A stretch of DNA of 33,590 nucleotides from Desulfovibrio sp. (GCF_009712225.1 NZ_WASP01000009.1:1-33590); one strand, 5' to 3'; shown: positions 5,490 through 13,073, counted from the first letter of the stretch. A program made the numbers and translations. The notes: generated by a model not told the origin, from the sequence alone.

Positions 5490-7097
5490 TCACGCAACCA
5501 ACTTGGCCACCGCACCATCTGGCGAAGATTCGTCATCCATATCGAGGAACGCATCTCCCACCGACTCGTTCACAGAGATCTCCGGCCGGTTGCTCCGAAT
5601 CTGCTGCATCTCGGCCCAGATTGCGGCCTCCGACTGCCTATCCAGCGGCTGGTAGAACGGCAGCACTGCCGCCAAAGCTGGATTTGTCTGCGCCGCAAAA
5701 TGGCGCTGGACGCTGTCGACCGGCATCCGGCCCAACGTCGAGGACAGCAGCGCAAGCAGGTCGCGCCGATCCGTAGGAGACAGTTTCGTCATTGCCGCGC
5801 GATACGCTTCCTGCTCTGATCTCCCGCCGTATTGCTGGTACCAGGCCCTGTTGAACAGCATAGAGTGTGGCATGGTGAGAAAGTCTTCGAACTCACTGGC
5901 TGAATTGCCGAAGACACCTCGGAAAAAATCAGGTGAACCGGAAACAATCCCATGCGTCGCCTGGAGCATGATCTGCAGGGACCTCAACTGGTAGCGTGTC
6001 CAGTTCGGACCGACATGGCTGCGATCGGGCAAGTCAACAGGCTGGTAGCGCATCGGGAACGAAAAGATCCGGGTTCCCAGTTCTTCGTTTAGCTCGATGT
6101 TGAGCAGCATGCGACCGAACAGGTCGGCCGGATCGTCGTTGAAATTGAACAGCAGATAGTTGGACAGGTCTGTGATGCCGTTGTCAGCCGCCTGGCGCAC
6201 TGCAGTCTCATAAGGCTCGCGGAACGCGGAATTGTCGAAGGCAATCCGCAATGGGCTGACGCACAGGCGCGCCAATTGCTTCATCAACTGCGGATTCTTG
6301 GCCAATTCCCTGGCATCCACGCCCTGGTTGAAGTCGACGGTCCTCTGCACTGTGACGCCGCGGCGGGTTAGAGTGGCTCCCCGGTGAAAGCCGAGACCGA
6401 CGATCTCGTCGACAATCTCCTTTAGCCTCGGCGATGCAGTGATGTTGTTGTCCATCATGATGAGCGCGGGTTTTTCACCATACAGACGCGCTATCTCCCG
6501 GACCGTCGACGTGATCGATGCCCCCTCGCGCAAGCCACCCTCAATCTTCGGCACGCCGCAGAAGTTGCAGCTGCGGATACAGCCGCGCGAAGCATAAAGA
6601 AAATAGGCGTCAGTGACCGGGTAGCGGTAATCCACCTGGTCCAGGATGCTGTAATCAGGCACCAGCATCTCGATCGGCGTCCCTTTGGTATCGTCGGCGT
6701 ACAGTTCCTCTTCGAACTCATCGAGTTCCAGCGAAACCGCCGGCGGCTTATCCAACAGACCGGCGATGAACCTAACGCCCGGCCAGCGCATATCGGAGGA
6801 GAAACGCTCGTGCATAAGGGACGCTGCAATTCCACCGACGAAGATCCTGTTCGCGTGGCCCCGTGCGACTTTGAGGGCGAAGTCGATCGTGCGCGCAGTG
6901 CGCGCAAATTCGAAGGAGAACAAGCTTGAGACGTAAATTCGATCCCAGGCCTGCCCCATCACCGACTTATTCTCACCTTTGATGAAGCGCACATAATCAC
7001 CTTTGCCATGGGGGCCATGATATTGCGCGATCTTCATCAATCCGAGCGGCGGATACTTGTTTTTGTAATCAGGCTCTATCAACAGGATGTGGGCCAT
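5490..7097 (-). CDS. Radical SAM protein, 535 residues
   Basis: A radical S-adenosylmethionine enzyme with the canonical cluster motif CIRSCNFC (Cys173, Cys177, Cys180) that binds a [4Fe-4S] cluster and cleaves SAM. The start MAHILLIEPDYKNKYPPLGLMKIAQYH is chosen because it matches the N-terminus of B12-binding-type radical SAM proteins (PPLGL block). The extra 20 codons upstream would run over the promoter. A cobalamin DxHxxG motif is not evident, so B12 use is doubtful. After the cluster come the usual barrel segments (LIMMDNNITAS, VDFNQGVDARELAKNP, LRIAFDNS, NYLLFNFNDDPADLFGRM). The C-terminal 150 residues are helical and specific to this group. The substrate is unknown; pairing with a PP-loop protein suggests nucleic-acid or small-molecule modification. 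It has its own promoter at 7132-7159. Confidence 0.85.
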   Translation of the reverse strand: MAHILLIEPDYKNKYPPLGLMKIAQYHGPHGKGDYVRFIKGENKSVMGQAWDRIYVSSLFSFEFARTARTIDFALKVARGHANRIFVGGIAASLMHERFSSDMRWPGVRFIAGLLDKPPAVSLELDEFEEELYADDTKGTPIEMLVPDYSILDQVDYRYPVTDAYFLYASRGCIRSCNFCGVPKIEGGLREGASITSTVREIARLYGEKPALIMMDNNITASPRLKEIVDEIVGLGFHRGATLTRRGVTVQRTVDFNQGVDARELAKNPQLMKQLARLCVSPLRIAFDNSAFREPYETAVRQAADNGITDLSNYLLFNFNDDPADLFGRMLLNIELNEELGTRIFSFPMRYQPVDLPDRSHVGPNWTRYQLRSLQIMLQATHGIVSGSPDFFRGVFGNSASEFEDFLTMPHSMLFNRAWYQQYGGRSEQEAYRAAMTKLSPTDRRDLLALLSSTLGRMPVDSVQRHFAAQTNPALAAVLPFYQPLDRQSEAAIWAEMQQIRSNRPEISVNESVGDAFLDMDDESSPDGAVAKLVA

Positions 7098-7131
7098 TGC
7101 TGCACCGCCACTTGGTAAATACCGATGCGAC

Positions 7132-7159
7132 AACCTAGCAACGGACAACGGCAACACAA
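7132..7159 (-). promoter_or_regulatory. Promoter of the AAATTGT-N17-CTAG type before the radical SAM gene
   Basis: Minus strand AAATTGT at 7156-7162, 17 bases, CTAG at 7135-7138. Hexamers: TTGTGT (7154-7159), a 16-base spacer, TAGGTT (7132-7137). The downstream ATG at 7097 would have a leader of about 28 bases. Confidence 0.6.
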
Positions 7160-7179
7160 TTTTGGCCGCGCCTATTCGC

Positions 7180-7209
7180 CGCCCGTTCCTTGGGAAAAGG
7201 GAACAGGCG
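7180..7209 (-). terminator. Hairpin between the 7.2-7.5 kb gene and the radical SAM promoter
   Basis: Two 10-base arms (7180-7189 and 7200-7209) pair with one internal mismatch around a 10-base loop. It lies 12 bases beyond the stop of the gene at 7221 and just before the next promoter, where a terminator is expected. There is no U-run, so it would be a Rho-assisted or processing hairpin if it acts at all. Confidence 0.4.
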
Positions 7210-7220
7210 ACGTTGCTGCG

Positions 7221-7490
7221 TCAAAGAACAGCGACTGACACGGGGACATCCCCACGATGAGAGATTTCCGCCGCGCTGCGAACGTGGGGGTGCCCGTCAT
7301 TCAACAGAGCGGTACGCCCGGCTTGGGTAAGACGTGCCCAAAGCTCGCTGGCGACGAAGAAGCGAACGTGCCGATGAAGAGCTATGACGTCGGCGACGTC
7401 GATATTCGTCAGTGCCGCCAGCCGAGCCTCGTGGGCGGCGTTGTCAGCGTAGAGTTGTTCCACCTCGGCCTGGGACAGTGTCTTTCCCAT
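7221..7490 (-). CDS. Hypothetical protein, 89 residues
   Basis: Unknown function. The start is ATG 7490, four bases behind GAGGA, giving MGKTLSQAEVEQLYADNAAHEAR. The longer frame beginning MEDL reads the ribosome site itself. The protein is helical throughout (EVEQLYADNAAHEARLAALTNIDVADVIALHRHVRFFVASELWARL) and then has NDGHPHVRSAAEISHRGDVP. Soluble, no Cys. It is a single-gene unit with its own promoter (7517-7544) and a hairpin after it. Its 5' leader resembles that of the next gene upstream (same ATGGAGGACCT stretch before the start), so the two units may share ancestry or control. Confidence 0.6.
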   Translation of the reverse strand: MGKTLSQAEVEQLYADNAAHEARLAALTNIDVADVIALHRHVRFFVASELWARLTQAGRTALLNDGHPHVRSAAEISHRGDVPVSVAVL

Positions 7491-7516
7491 AAGGTCCTCC
7501 ATATTTCGACAAGAGG

Positions 7517-7544
7517 ACCCTATCGAAGGAAATCGGGCTCACAA
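7517..7544 (-). promoter_or_regulatory. Promoter of the AAATTGT-N17-ATAG type before the 89-residue gene
   Basis: Minus strand AAATTGT at 7541-7547, 17 bases, ATAG at 7520-7523. Hexamers: TTGTGA (7539-7544), a 16-base spacer, TAGGGT (7517-7522). The start codon is about 25 bases downstream. Confidence 0.6.
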
Positions 7545-7586
7545 TTTGAGCCGACCGGTATGGCCGGTGCACCATGCCGATCGCCT

Positions 7587-8210
7587 TCACCTAGTGTGAC
7601 GGAAATAGCAGAGAGCTTCCGCGATATCGATACGGCGAATGACTGGAGAATTTGCGAGAGCGGCAATCGAATTTGCCACCGGTGGAATGGCAGCAGCAGT
7701 ATCTGCCGTCAGAGGAATGCGTCGTTTGGCCTCCTCAAACAATGCCTGAGCATCAGGATGAATCTGGCGCATCGGTGGCCGGCGTGCCTGCGCGTCGTGG
7801 ACCCGGGCCACAATTTCGCTCGCCGGCTCGGCAGGGGGTGGCAAGGCGACATCACAGTCAGGGACGGCGACCACCCAACTCATCTGGTTCAGATCGGCGT
7901 GAGCGACGATGGCCGGCGCAGGGACATCGGGGAAGGCGTTCGAAAAAGCGGCAACCAATGCTTCGACCACCACAGCGCTATGGGTCGCTGGTGAATAAGC
8001 GGGTGCGTCGGTGCCGATTACCAGCTGGCAACGATGACCGCCCGTCGCAGCAATTTCCAGGCATCGCTTTGCGCTGCATGCACCAGGCACCTGGTCGAAC
8101 CGGATTTGACCGGAGGTCATCGCCTCCCTTAGCGAAACCAACCGGCTGGCAACAGCTGTCGCCGCGTCTATGCGCGGATTGTAACGGGGTCTGCGTCGGG
8201 TGCGAGCCAT
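7587..8210 (-). CDS. Hypothetical protein, 207 residues
   Basis: Not recognised. The start ATG at 8210 follows GAGGA by four bases and gives a strongly basic N-terminus (MARTRRRPRYNPR). The middle alternates helices and strands: AATAVASRLVSLREAM, then a two-Cys segment PGACSAKRCLEIAATGGHRCQ, then SAVVVEALVAAFSNAFPDVPAP and MSWVVAVPDCDVALPPP. The C-terminal half is helical (DAQALFEEAKRRIPLTADTAAAI). Its promoter is at 8237-8264. It is separated by short spacers from both neighbours, so it is probably transcribed alone. No catalytic motif is evident. Confidence 0.6.
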   Translation of the reverse strand: MARTRRRPRYNPRIDAATAVASRLVSLREAMTSGQIRFDQVPGACSAKRCLEIAATGGHRCQLVIGTDAPAYSPATHSAVVVEALVAAFSNAFPDVPAPAIVAHADLNQMSWVVAVPDCDVALPPPAEPASEIVARVHDAQARRPPMRQIHPDAQALFEEAKRRIPLTADTAAAIPPVANSIAALANSPVIRRIDIAEALCYFRHTR

Positions 8211-8236
8211 CAGGTCCTCCATCGAACTGAGGTTTC

Positions 8237-8264
8237 AATCTATGGAGGACAGGCTGTAAGACAA
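8237..8264 (-). promoter_or_regulatory. Promoter of the AAATTGT-N17-ATAG type before the 207-residue gene
   Basis: Minus strand AAATTGT at 8261-8267, 17 bases, ATAG at 8240-8243. Hexamers: TTGTCT (8259-8264), a 16-base spacer, TAGATT (8237-8242). Start codon about 25 bases downstream. Confidence 0.6.
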
Positions 8265-8273
8265 TTTCAGGCC

Positions 8274-8300
8274 GTCGGAGTCGAATCCGACCAACGTCGG
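8274..8300 (-). other. Overlapping hairpins that cannot form together
   Basis: GTCGG (8274-8278), CCGAC (8287-8291) and GTCGG (8296-8300) let the central segment pair with either flank: a 6 bp stem with 6-base loop on the left, or a 5 bp stem with loop CAAC on the right. It lies upstream of the promoter at 8237-8264, so it would be in the 3' region of the leftward transcript from the 8461 gene. Role unknown; a 3' end or switch-like structure is possible. Confidence 0.35.
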
Positions 8301-8336
8301 TGTATATAGGATCGCTTGAGGCACCCTGGCCGAGAA

Positions 8337-8359
8337 AACGGGTGTCTCCCGCCAACCGG
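8337..8359 (-). repeat. Intergenic 23-base repeat, copy 1
   Basis: Positions 8337-8359 match 10537-10559 with a single mismatch. On the minus strand it reads CCGGTTGGCGGG, one variable base, then GACACCCGTT, and can fold as CGGG / CCCG with a short loop followed, in this copy only, by TTTTC. Both copies lie just downstream of a leftward gene and before the next one. Confidence 0.55.
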
Positions 8360-8460
8360 TAGCGTTGGCGAGCAGCTATGGATGCACGTTGTCGATGCTC
8401 AGCTCTCCAGGGCTGGTATCGTAATCCGGAGCCCGCGGCAAACGAGTGCTCGACTCCAGG

Positions 8461-8730
8461 TCAGTTGCCGGGCACTGCGCAAGACCGGAATGTCTCATGC
8501 CATGGCGCCGGATCAATGCCGGCGTCTTCCAATCGTTTGCAGAGCATTGCGCGATATCTGGCGGCGTCTTCCACCTCTTCGGCGCAGAGAGCGCGCCGAT
8601 AGCTGGACCACCGCATTCCAAGCAAGAATATTTGTTCTGCCGACAAGCTTGCTGCCTTGGCTGCGCCAATCAGGGCTGTCTCGACCTGATCCAATTTGAC
8701 CATCCAATCAGGCCTGTTGATGGCTGTCAT
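8461..8730 (-). CDS. Hypothetical protein, 89 residues
   Basis: Unknown function. ATG at 8730 overlaps the stop of the upstream gene (ATGA) and sits six bases after GGGAGA; the ATG two codons earlier is too close to the ribosome site. The protein is helical, with RPDWMVKLDQVETALIGAAKAASLSAEQIFLLGMRWSS split by short turns, then ALCAEEVEDAARYRAMLCKRLEDAGIDPAPWHETFRSC. Three Cys are scattered and not in a metal-site pattern. Translational coupling with the 198-residue gene suggests the two products act together. The C-terminus (AVPGN) is followed by the repeat and hairpins of the 8.2-8.4 kb spacer. Confidence 0.6.
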   Translation of the reverse strand: MTAINRPDWMVKLDQVETALIGAAKAASLSAEQIFLLGMRWSSYRRALCAEEVEDAARYRAMLCKRLEDAGIDPAPWHETFRSCAVPGN

Positions 8731-9323
8731 AGACATTCTCCCGTCCCGCCGTTGAAGGTATCGGCGGGAAATTGCTGTCCGCCGTTGCGATCGAGGGTCT
8801 CAAGACGCTTTTCCAAGGTGTGAAGCGCCGCAATTTGTTTTTGGCGCTCGGCCAAATCCTCGGCAATGAAAAGTCTAAAATCCGGCGGATTCGGCACGCG
8901 TTGCTCCGAAAATCGCTCCCAAACAAGGAATTCCGCTTTCCTGTACAGATCGGCGGGCCAAGCCGACATGACCGCCGCGTCGAGTTCAAGCGCCTTAGCC
9001 GATGGCGCCGGCAGCCCCCGCCGCTCGGCGATCAGCCGGAGAAAGTCCTTGATCTCTTCCTGATCTGTGCGCGCGGCCATATCGATCTTCGCCGCCTGAT
9101 GGACCGTCGCCACCTGTTCGCGCAAACCCGTCTCCACGGGCAGGACCATGCCGGCATTTGCGTAAGCTCGCTCGGCAAGACCCAAAATCTTGCCGACCAT
9201 ATCCTGGTCGAGGTGAGCCAACGCGCCTTTCTTCTTGTCGGCGACAACGAGTTCACTCGAACCCGGTTCCGATTCGATATTCGACGCGTCACGGTCCGTT
9301 ACCATCAATTCCCAATTCCCCAT
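8727..9323 (-). CDS. Hypothetical protein, 198 residues
   Basis: Not recognised. ATG 9323 has GGAG three bases upstream; a second ATG at codon 7 is possible. The first 30 residues are acidic and probably disordered (DRDASNIESEPGSSE). The rest is a long helical region: HLDQDMVGKILGLAERAYANAG, LREQVATVHQAAKIDMAARTDQEEIKDFLRLIAERRG, and a charged coiled-coil-like segment DLAERQKQIAALHTLEKRLETLDRNGG near the end. No Cys until the last residues (ECL). It is coupled by a 4-base overlap to the 89-residue gene. Confidence 0.6.
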   Translation of the reverse strand: MGNWELMVTDRDASNIESEPGSSELVVADKKKGALAHLDQDMVGKILGLAERAYANAGMVLPVETGLREQVATVHQAAKIDMAARTDQEEIKDFLRLIAERRGLPAPSAKALELDAAVMSAWPADLYRKAEFLVWERFSEQRVPNPPDFRLFIAEDLAERQKQIAALHTLEKRLETLDRNGGQQFPADTFNGGTGECL

Positions 9324-9332
9324 TGGCTCCGA

Positions 9333-9956
9333 TTAAGACGTCTTCTGTTTCAAGTGATCAGCCTGCTCGAAGCATTCACGCGCTTCCTTCATCGCCTCGT
9401 AGCAGACCGGACCAGGCTCAACACTTCGGGCGAAACGGAAACGCTCTGCGCCCCGGGCGTTCAAGTCTTGGATCTGCTGGGCGATCTCGGTCAGAGAGGC
9501 CCCTGCCAACTGGTGGTCATGTGGCTCATAATGGCTTCTTTCCGGCTCCGTGGGCGGGGGTACGACCGCCGGACGCGGGAGACCACCCCCAGAGCCTCTT
9601 CCCACCGCAGATTCGCGAAAGGCTTGTTCGGCTGCCACCTCATCGACAACCTCCTCGAGAGTACGCGGCCCGGTAATAACGCCTGCCAAGCGAGAGGCCT
9701 TTGTGTAGAAATCCGGCGCCGAGCCCTTATCGACCTCGTCATCCCACGCGTAAAGGGCCACCGGCTCTTCGTCCGCCGCTACGCCGGTATCGACAGCAAA
9801 GGGATCATAATGATCACGGTCGTAAGCGTCCCACGCGGCCTCCGCTTGCGGGCGCGTCCCGAAAAGCTCGGGCCACGCTTGGTCGCAGAACCCGTTGTAG
9901 ATGAAATAACGGCGGTCACCGTCCGGAAAAATCACCAGGCCAATGTGCTTCGCCAT
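9333..9956 (-). CDS. Hypothetical protein, 207 residues
   Basis: Unknown function. The start is ATG 9956, behind GGAGTGG, giving MAKHIGLVIFPDGDRRYFIYNGF; the frame extends further upstream but without a ribosome site. The N-terminal 90 residues look like a compact mixed alpha/beta unit rich in aromatic residues (WPELF, AWDAYDRDHYDPF, PVALYAWDDEVD). A Gly/Pro-rich linker follows (GRGSGGGLPRPAVVPPP), then a helical C-terminal part (SLTEIAQQIQDLNARGAERFRFARSV, CYEAMKEARECFEQADHLKQ). It stops ten bases before the 198-residue gene. No match to a named family. Confidence 0.6.
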   Translation of the reverse strand: MAKHIGLVIFPDGDRRYFIYNGFCDQAWPELFGTRPQAEAAWDAYDRDHYDPFAVDTGVAADEEPVALYAWDDEVDKGSAPDFYTKASRLAGVITGPRTLEEVVDEVAAEQAFRESAVGRGSGGGLPRPAVVPPPTEPERSHYEPHDHQLAGASLTEIAQQIQDLNARGAERFRFARSVEPGPVCYEAMKEARECFEQADHLKQKTS

Positions 9957-9990
9957 ATGCCACTCCATTGACCGCCAAGCAGCCACACTT

Positions 9991-10461
9991 CTAATTCACC
10001 ACGTCATCAAGAGTAACAGACGAATTTTCCTCGACCAGTACGAGTTGCCAGAAGAGAGCCAGGCTGCCTGGATGGTTGGTTGGATACCACTGGATACAGT
10101 TTTCCCAGCCTTCGGCCCCGTCGACGTGCTCATCCAGCTTGACCGAGATGATGGCCTCATCAGCTTGCACCACAGTGCCTCCGGCACCAGCGGGGACTTG
10201 AAAATCCGGCCACCAGTCGGCATCGGCACGCAGCTTCACCCGGGCACCAACCGGCGGAAACTGACTCGGTATCTTTGTGACCGCATGGCCGACAGAGCGT
10301 TTCGGGTCGCTCCAGGTGTCGCCGAGTTCCAGGGCCATAATTGCATCACGAGACGCATCGTCATACCCGTTGGCGGCGCTGAAATGATCGCCATCGACGA
10401 ATTCCGCGATCGGATACGCAAGACCAGGGAAAGCTTCTGGCGAGCGGTAGGCGATGAACAT
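9991..10461 (-). CDS. Hypothetical protein, 156 residues
   Basis: Not recognised. ATG 10461 is chosen because GAGGAG lies six bases upstream; earlier in-frame ATGs lack a good site. The first 60 residues (MFIAYRSPEAFPGLAYPIAEF, NGYDDASRDAIMALELGD) are mixed. The rest looks like a small beta barrel of SH3 or KOW type: FPPVGARVKLRADADWWPDFQVPAGAGGTVVQADE followed by IISVKLDEHVDGAEGWENCIQWY. That pattern of 'x-V-x-L-R... G-x-x-G-x-V... V-x-L-D' is found in many phage and plasmid proteins that carry a short barrel, so nucleic-acid or protein binding is plausible but not shown. Confidence 0.6.
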   Translation of the reverse strand: MFIAYRSPEAFPGLAYPIAEFVDGDHFSAANGYDDASRDAIMALELGDTWSDPKRSVGHAVTKIPSQFPPVGARVKLRADADWWPDFQVPAGAGGTVVQADEAIISVKLDEHVDGAEGWENCIQWYPTNHPGSLALFWQLVLVEENSSVTLDDVVN

Positions 10462-10536
10462 CGAGTACTCCTCAGTCATTTTCGTCATTTGGCAACCAGC
10501 CTGCTTAACTGCCATCTTTTCACCAGCAGAGGTAAT

Positions 10537-10559
10537 AACGGGTGTCCCCCGCCAACCGG
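10537..10559 (-). repeat. Intergenic 23-base repeat, copy 2
   Basis: Second copy of the element at 8337-8359, one mismatch. It lies between the gene ending at 10635 and the gene starting at 10461, in the same orientation as copy 1. The U-run seen after copy 1 is replaced by TTATTACC, so termination is not conserved. Confidence 0.55.
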
Positions 10560-10634
10560 AGTTCACCTGTCCGATCTTATCGGTCCCTTGGAGGGGGGAT
10601 GACCACTGGTTCCCGGGGACCACCCATGCTGCGT

Positions 10635-11810
10635 TCAGGTCAGCCGATAGAGATGCCCCGGCGTGTCCGGGATATCCGACCCGTCGGACGCAACCAGTGT
10701 CGGACGGATCCACTTGAGCTTGATCAGCGCCCGGCCTTGGCCATAGGGCTGTCGGCGCCAATGTCCGCGGCGCCAATGCGCTTCGACAGGACGGCCCTCG
10801 CCTCCGGCGCCTGGCTCATTGCCGTGTTGGCCGGGCGCGGACTTCCGTACGACGACCGGGATAAACCCGCGCTCAAGCAATCCCGCCTTGGCGCGATCAC
10901 GCAGATTGACCTTCGGAGACTTCCACTGAGCCTTCAGGTCCGGCGGGGCATCGTCGGGCAATTCCCTCTCCTCGCCGTCCTCCTCGGTGGCGTTCAGATA
11001 GCATAGCGCGTTGACAACCAGAGCCAGCGCCCGGCGGAACGTCGGCAGCGCTTCACGGGTCCAGGCGGTCTCGTCAGCATCGGTCAGGTGCCGTACATCC
11101 CGCACCAGAACCGGCCCGGACTGGGTCTCGACCACAGCGTCGTCATCCGGTGCCAGGGCGGTCTGTTGGATCTTGATTTCGCCGCTCACCACAGCTTTAC
11201 GGACGGCATCCTCGATCGTGGCCTCGGGATCGGAGATATCCAGCGGGGCATAGAAGTAGAGGTCACGGGAAAGAGGCCAACGATTGGGCTTGTCGGGATT
11301 GCGCACATCGAGGCGGCGGCTGGTCACCACAACTTGGAAGCTGCCGCCATGCTGCGGATGGGTGGTGATGTAAGCTCCGTCGATCTTGTTCGGCGGCCCA
11401 GGCAGACAGCCGTCAAACGCGTCGCCGAACGAGATATGAAAGCTGTCGAAAGGCAGGCGGATGTCGCAGCATCGCACGCCGGTGAGGTCGGTGCGATCGA
11501 GCAGCTCGACGATGTGCGGCTCCAGGAAGAAGATGTTCCGACCGTGCTCCACAAAGGCACCGACATGCATGGCCAGGGACATTTCCTGGGTGATCATGGC
11601 AGTCGGTCGTTCCGGCCGCTTCTCAAACGGCAAGGACATGATGCCGTCGTTGTAGGCGGGCATCATTAGCCCTGTAATTGCCTGCAACGCCTCCATAGTA
11701 GGTATGCCGCGTCCGACCATCCTGCGATAAAGCTGCATGGCCTTCCGAGCAAAAGGACGGTTGCGCATGTATCGCATCGGGTGGATATGGCTGCTGACGA
11801 TATTTGCCAT
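10635..11810 (-). CDS. Hypothetical protein, 391 residues, C-terminal motif reminiscent of AcrVA2-like proteins
   Basis: ATG 11810 follows AAGGGG by five bases. N-terminal region: helical, basic (MRNRPFARKAMQLYRRMVGRG). Middle: beta-rich (AMITQEMSLAMHVGAFVEHGRNIFFLEPHIVELL, GSFQVVVTSRRLD). Then comes ALALVVNALCYLNATEEDGE, and the C-terminus has EAHWRRGHWRRQPYGQGR and LKWIRPTLVAS. The combination of a 'L-V-x-N-x-x-x-Y-L' segment and a C-terminal 'H-W-R-R...W...K-W-I-x-P' block recalls a widespread group of plasmid and phage proteins, some annotated as AcrVA2-like anti-CRISPR proteins. I recognise the pattern from memory, not from a search. AcrVA2 acts on Cas12a expression; whether this protein does so is unknown. 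A possible promoter is at 11827-11854. Confidence 0.6.
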   Translation of the reverse strand: MANIVSSHIHPMRYMRNRPFARKAMQLYRRMVGRGIPTMEALQAITGLMMPAYNDGIMSLPFEKRPERPTAMITQEMSLAMHVGAFVEHGRNIFFLEPHIVELLDRTDLTGVRCCDIRLPFDSFHISFGDAFDGCLPGPPNKIDGAYITTHPQHGGSFQVVVTSRRLDVRNPDKPNRWPLSRDLYFYAPLDISDPEATIEDAVRKAVVSGEIKIQQTALAPDDDAVVETQSGPVLVRDVRHLTDADETAWTREALPTFRRALALVVNALCYLNATEEDGEERELPDDAPPDLKAQWKSPKVNLRDRAKAGLLERGFIPVVVRKSAPGQHGNEPGAGGEGRPVEAHWRRGHWRRQPYGQGRALIKLKWIRPTLVASDGSDIPDTPGHLYRLT

Positions 11811-11826
11811 TGTGGCCCCTTACCTT

Positions 11827-11854
11827 AGATTACCGCGGTCGTCGACACTGCAAA
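11827..11854 (-). promoter_or_regulatory. Possible promoter before the 391-residue gene
   Basis: Minus strand TTTGCA (11849-11854), a 16-base spacer and TAATCT (11827-11832). The start codon is 17 bases after the -10, leaving room for the AAGGGG ribosome site. It departs from the AAATTGT form of the other promoters, so it is less certain. Confidence 0.35.
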
Positions 11855-11958
11855 TCCTTCCCCGGACCCCTGGATGGTTTAGATTCTCGACCCAACGTCG
11901 GGGAGAAGGCCAAATGGCGTCTGAGGTACGCTTTTCTCTCCAAAACCGATCAATCCTG

Positions 11959-12660
11959 TCATGACTGCGTTCTCTGCACCACGCCACCCATAAAAGCGGC
12001 AAATCGACCAGCCGAAGCGTTTGCTGCGCCCTGTGAGCCGTGGTGTCGTTCGGCGGTGTGACGGCGCAGCTGATCGTCGCGCCGGTCCTGTTCAGTCGAA
12101 GGCCGTCGCGCGGCCGTCAATAGCGTTTCTGCCGCCGTTTCTAGCGACGGGAAGTCATTCGCACAGATCATGCGTGGTCCACGGGAAGAATATCCATGCC
12201 AACCAACACCACCACCTTCCGTAGCGCCTGGAGACCAACGTGGCACGCGGTTCAACGTGAAGTGAAGGTCGATGATCGGCTGACTATCGGCAACAGCCAG
12301 GTAGGACCTTGTCTCGTAATCGCCAAAATCCCGCAAATCGGTGCACCAGAGTACCTCGCCGGCGACTTCGAGCCGAAGGCTGCGCAGCGATGCCCATCGC
12401 GCGAGTTCTTCCGCCGACCCTTTCCTCGACGTTCTGGCATACCCGCACTTCACGCGAGAATGGGGTAAAGACGCGCGGATCCAAGATGGTTGGACCATCC
12501 AGCACACAACGCTGTCCATCCGCAACCCACGCCAGACTTCCCCGATCACCTCACCATCGGGCAGAGACACGGCCCAGCGCCCAGTTTCGAGGAATTGGCG
12601 GTAATATCGCCCAGGTTCCAGCGGAGGCAGCGCCGTGATGGTGGGGGTAAATACGGTCAT
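11959..12660 (-). CDS. Hypothetical protein, 233 residues
   Basis: Unknown function. ATG 12660 follows AAGGAAA and begins MTVFTPTITALPPLEPGRYY; the longer frame is Arg-rich and unlikely. The protein appears beta-rich in the first half (GRWAVSLPDGEVIGEVWRGLRM, then VVCWMVQPSW). It continues with RSLRLEVAGEVLWCTDLRDFGDYETRSYLAV and DLHFTLNRVP. The C-terminal third is a helical segment (DFPSLETAAETLLTAARR) followed by a low-complexity basic tail with several His (RRDDQLRRHTAERHHGSQ). No membrane segment. It is followed by a 148-base spacer before the 391-residue gene. Confidence 0.6.
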   Translation of the reverse strand: MTVFTPTITALPPLEPGRYYRQFLETGRWAVSLPDGEVIGEVWRGLRMDSVVCWMVQPSWIRASLPHSRVKCGYARTSRKGSAEELARWASLRSLRLEVAGEVLWCTDLRDFGDYETRSYLAVADSQPIIDLHFTLNRVPRWSPGATEGGGVGWHGYSSRGPRMICANDFPSLETAAETLLTAARRPSTEQDRRDDQLRRHTAERHHGSQGAANASAGRFAAFMGGVVQRTQS

Positions 12661-12740
12661 GGGCTTTTCCTTTGATCCAACGCCTTCATTTTCCCATGCA
12701 TTGCGGATCCCGCAAAATCTCGCCCTGACCGCCCCGAACT

Positions 12741-13073
12741 TTAAGCCGATCCTTCGGCAGGAGGGGTGAAGACCTGGAGCCCCTGATCCGTTACTGACAA
12801 GACGCCGCAATCCCCCGTCCCGTCGCTGTGCACATAGATCCTCCACCCGTCCGGTCTGGCCTCGACATAAAGCCGGCGCGTCTGGGAGGCGTCTTCCACC
12901 TTTTCGCCGCGCATTCCAAGATCGATCACGATCGCGTCAGGGACAATCCCAACCGCCGCCTCTCGCGCCCGAACGGTGCGAGCCGAAACGGCTTGCTCCG
13001 GCGTCTCGTCCATTTCAAAAAGCGCCACGATGGCGCTGTTTGGCCCGGATCCAGTTCCAACCAAGCTGATCAT
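12741..13073 (-). CDS. Hypothetical protein, 110 residues
   Basis: Unknown function. I place the start at ATG 13073 (MISLVGTGSGPNSAIVALFEMDE), about ten bases after GGGAG; ATG at MDETPEQ is an alternative with no ribosome site. A short Gly-rich N-terminus is followed by a helix (ETPEQAVSARTVRAREAAVG), then strands (DAIVIDLGMRG, RRLYVEARPDGWRIYVHSDGTGDCGVLSVTDQGLQVF). The second half could be a small beta sheet. The tail is Pro/Glu-rich. It follows the 164-residue gene by 72 bases. Confidence 0.55.
   Translation of the reverse strand: MISLVGTGSGPNSAIVALFEMDETPEQAVSARTVRAREAAVGIVPDAIVIDLGMRGEKVEDASQTRRLYVEARPDGWRIYVHSDGTGDCGVLSVTDQGLQVFTPPAEGSA

Noticed and set aside
8262..8345. tRNA-like T-arm (GTCGGATTCGAC...CCGAC) on the minus strand
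   Set aside because: The loop is 6 or 8 bases instead of 7, and no matching acceptor or anticodon arm is present.
8772..9971. Plus-strand open frame of 399 codons
   Set aside because: Shadow of the two minus-strand genes at 8727-9956, with Arg/His-rich composition and no ribosome site.
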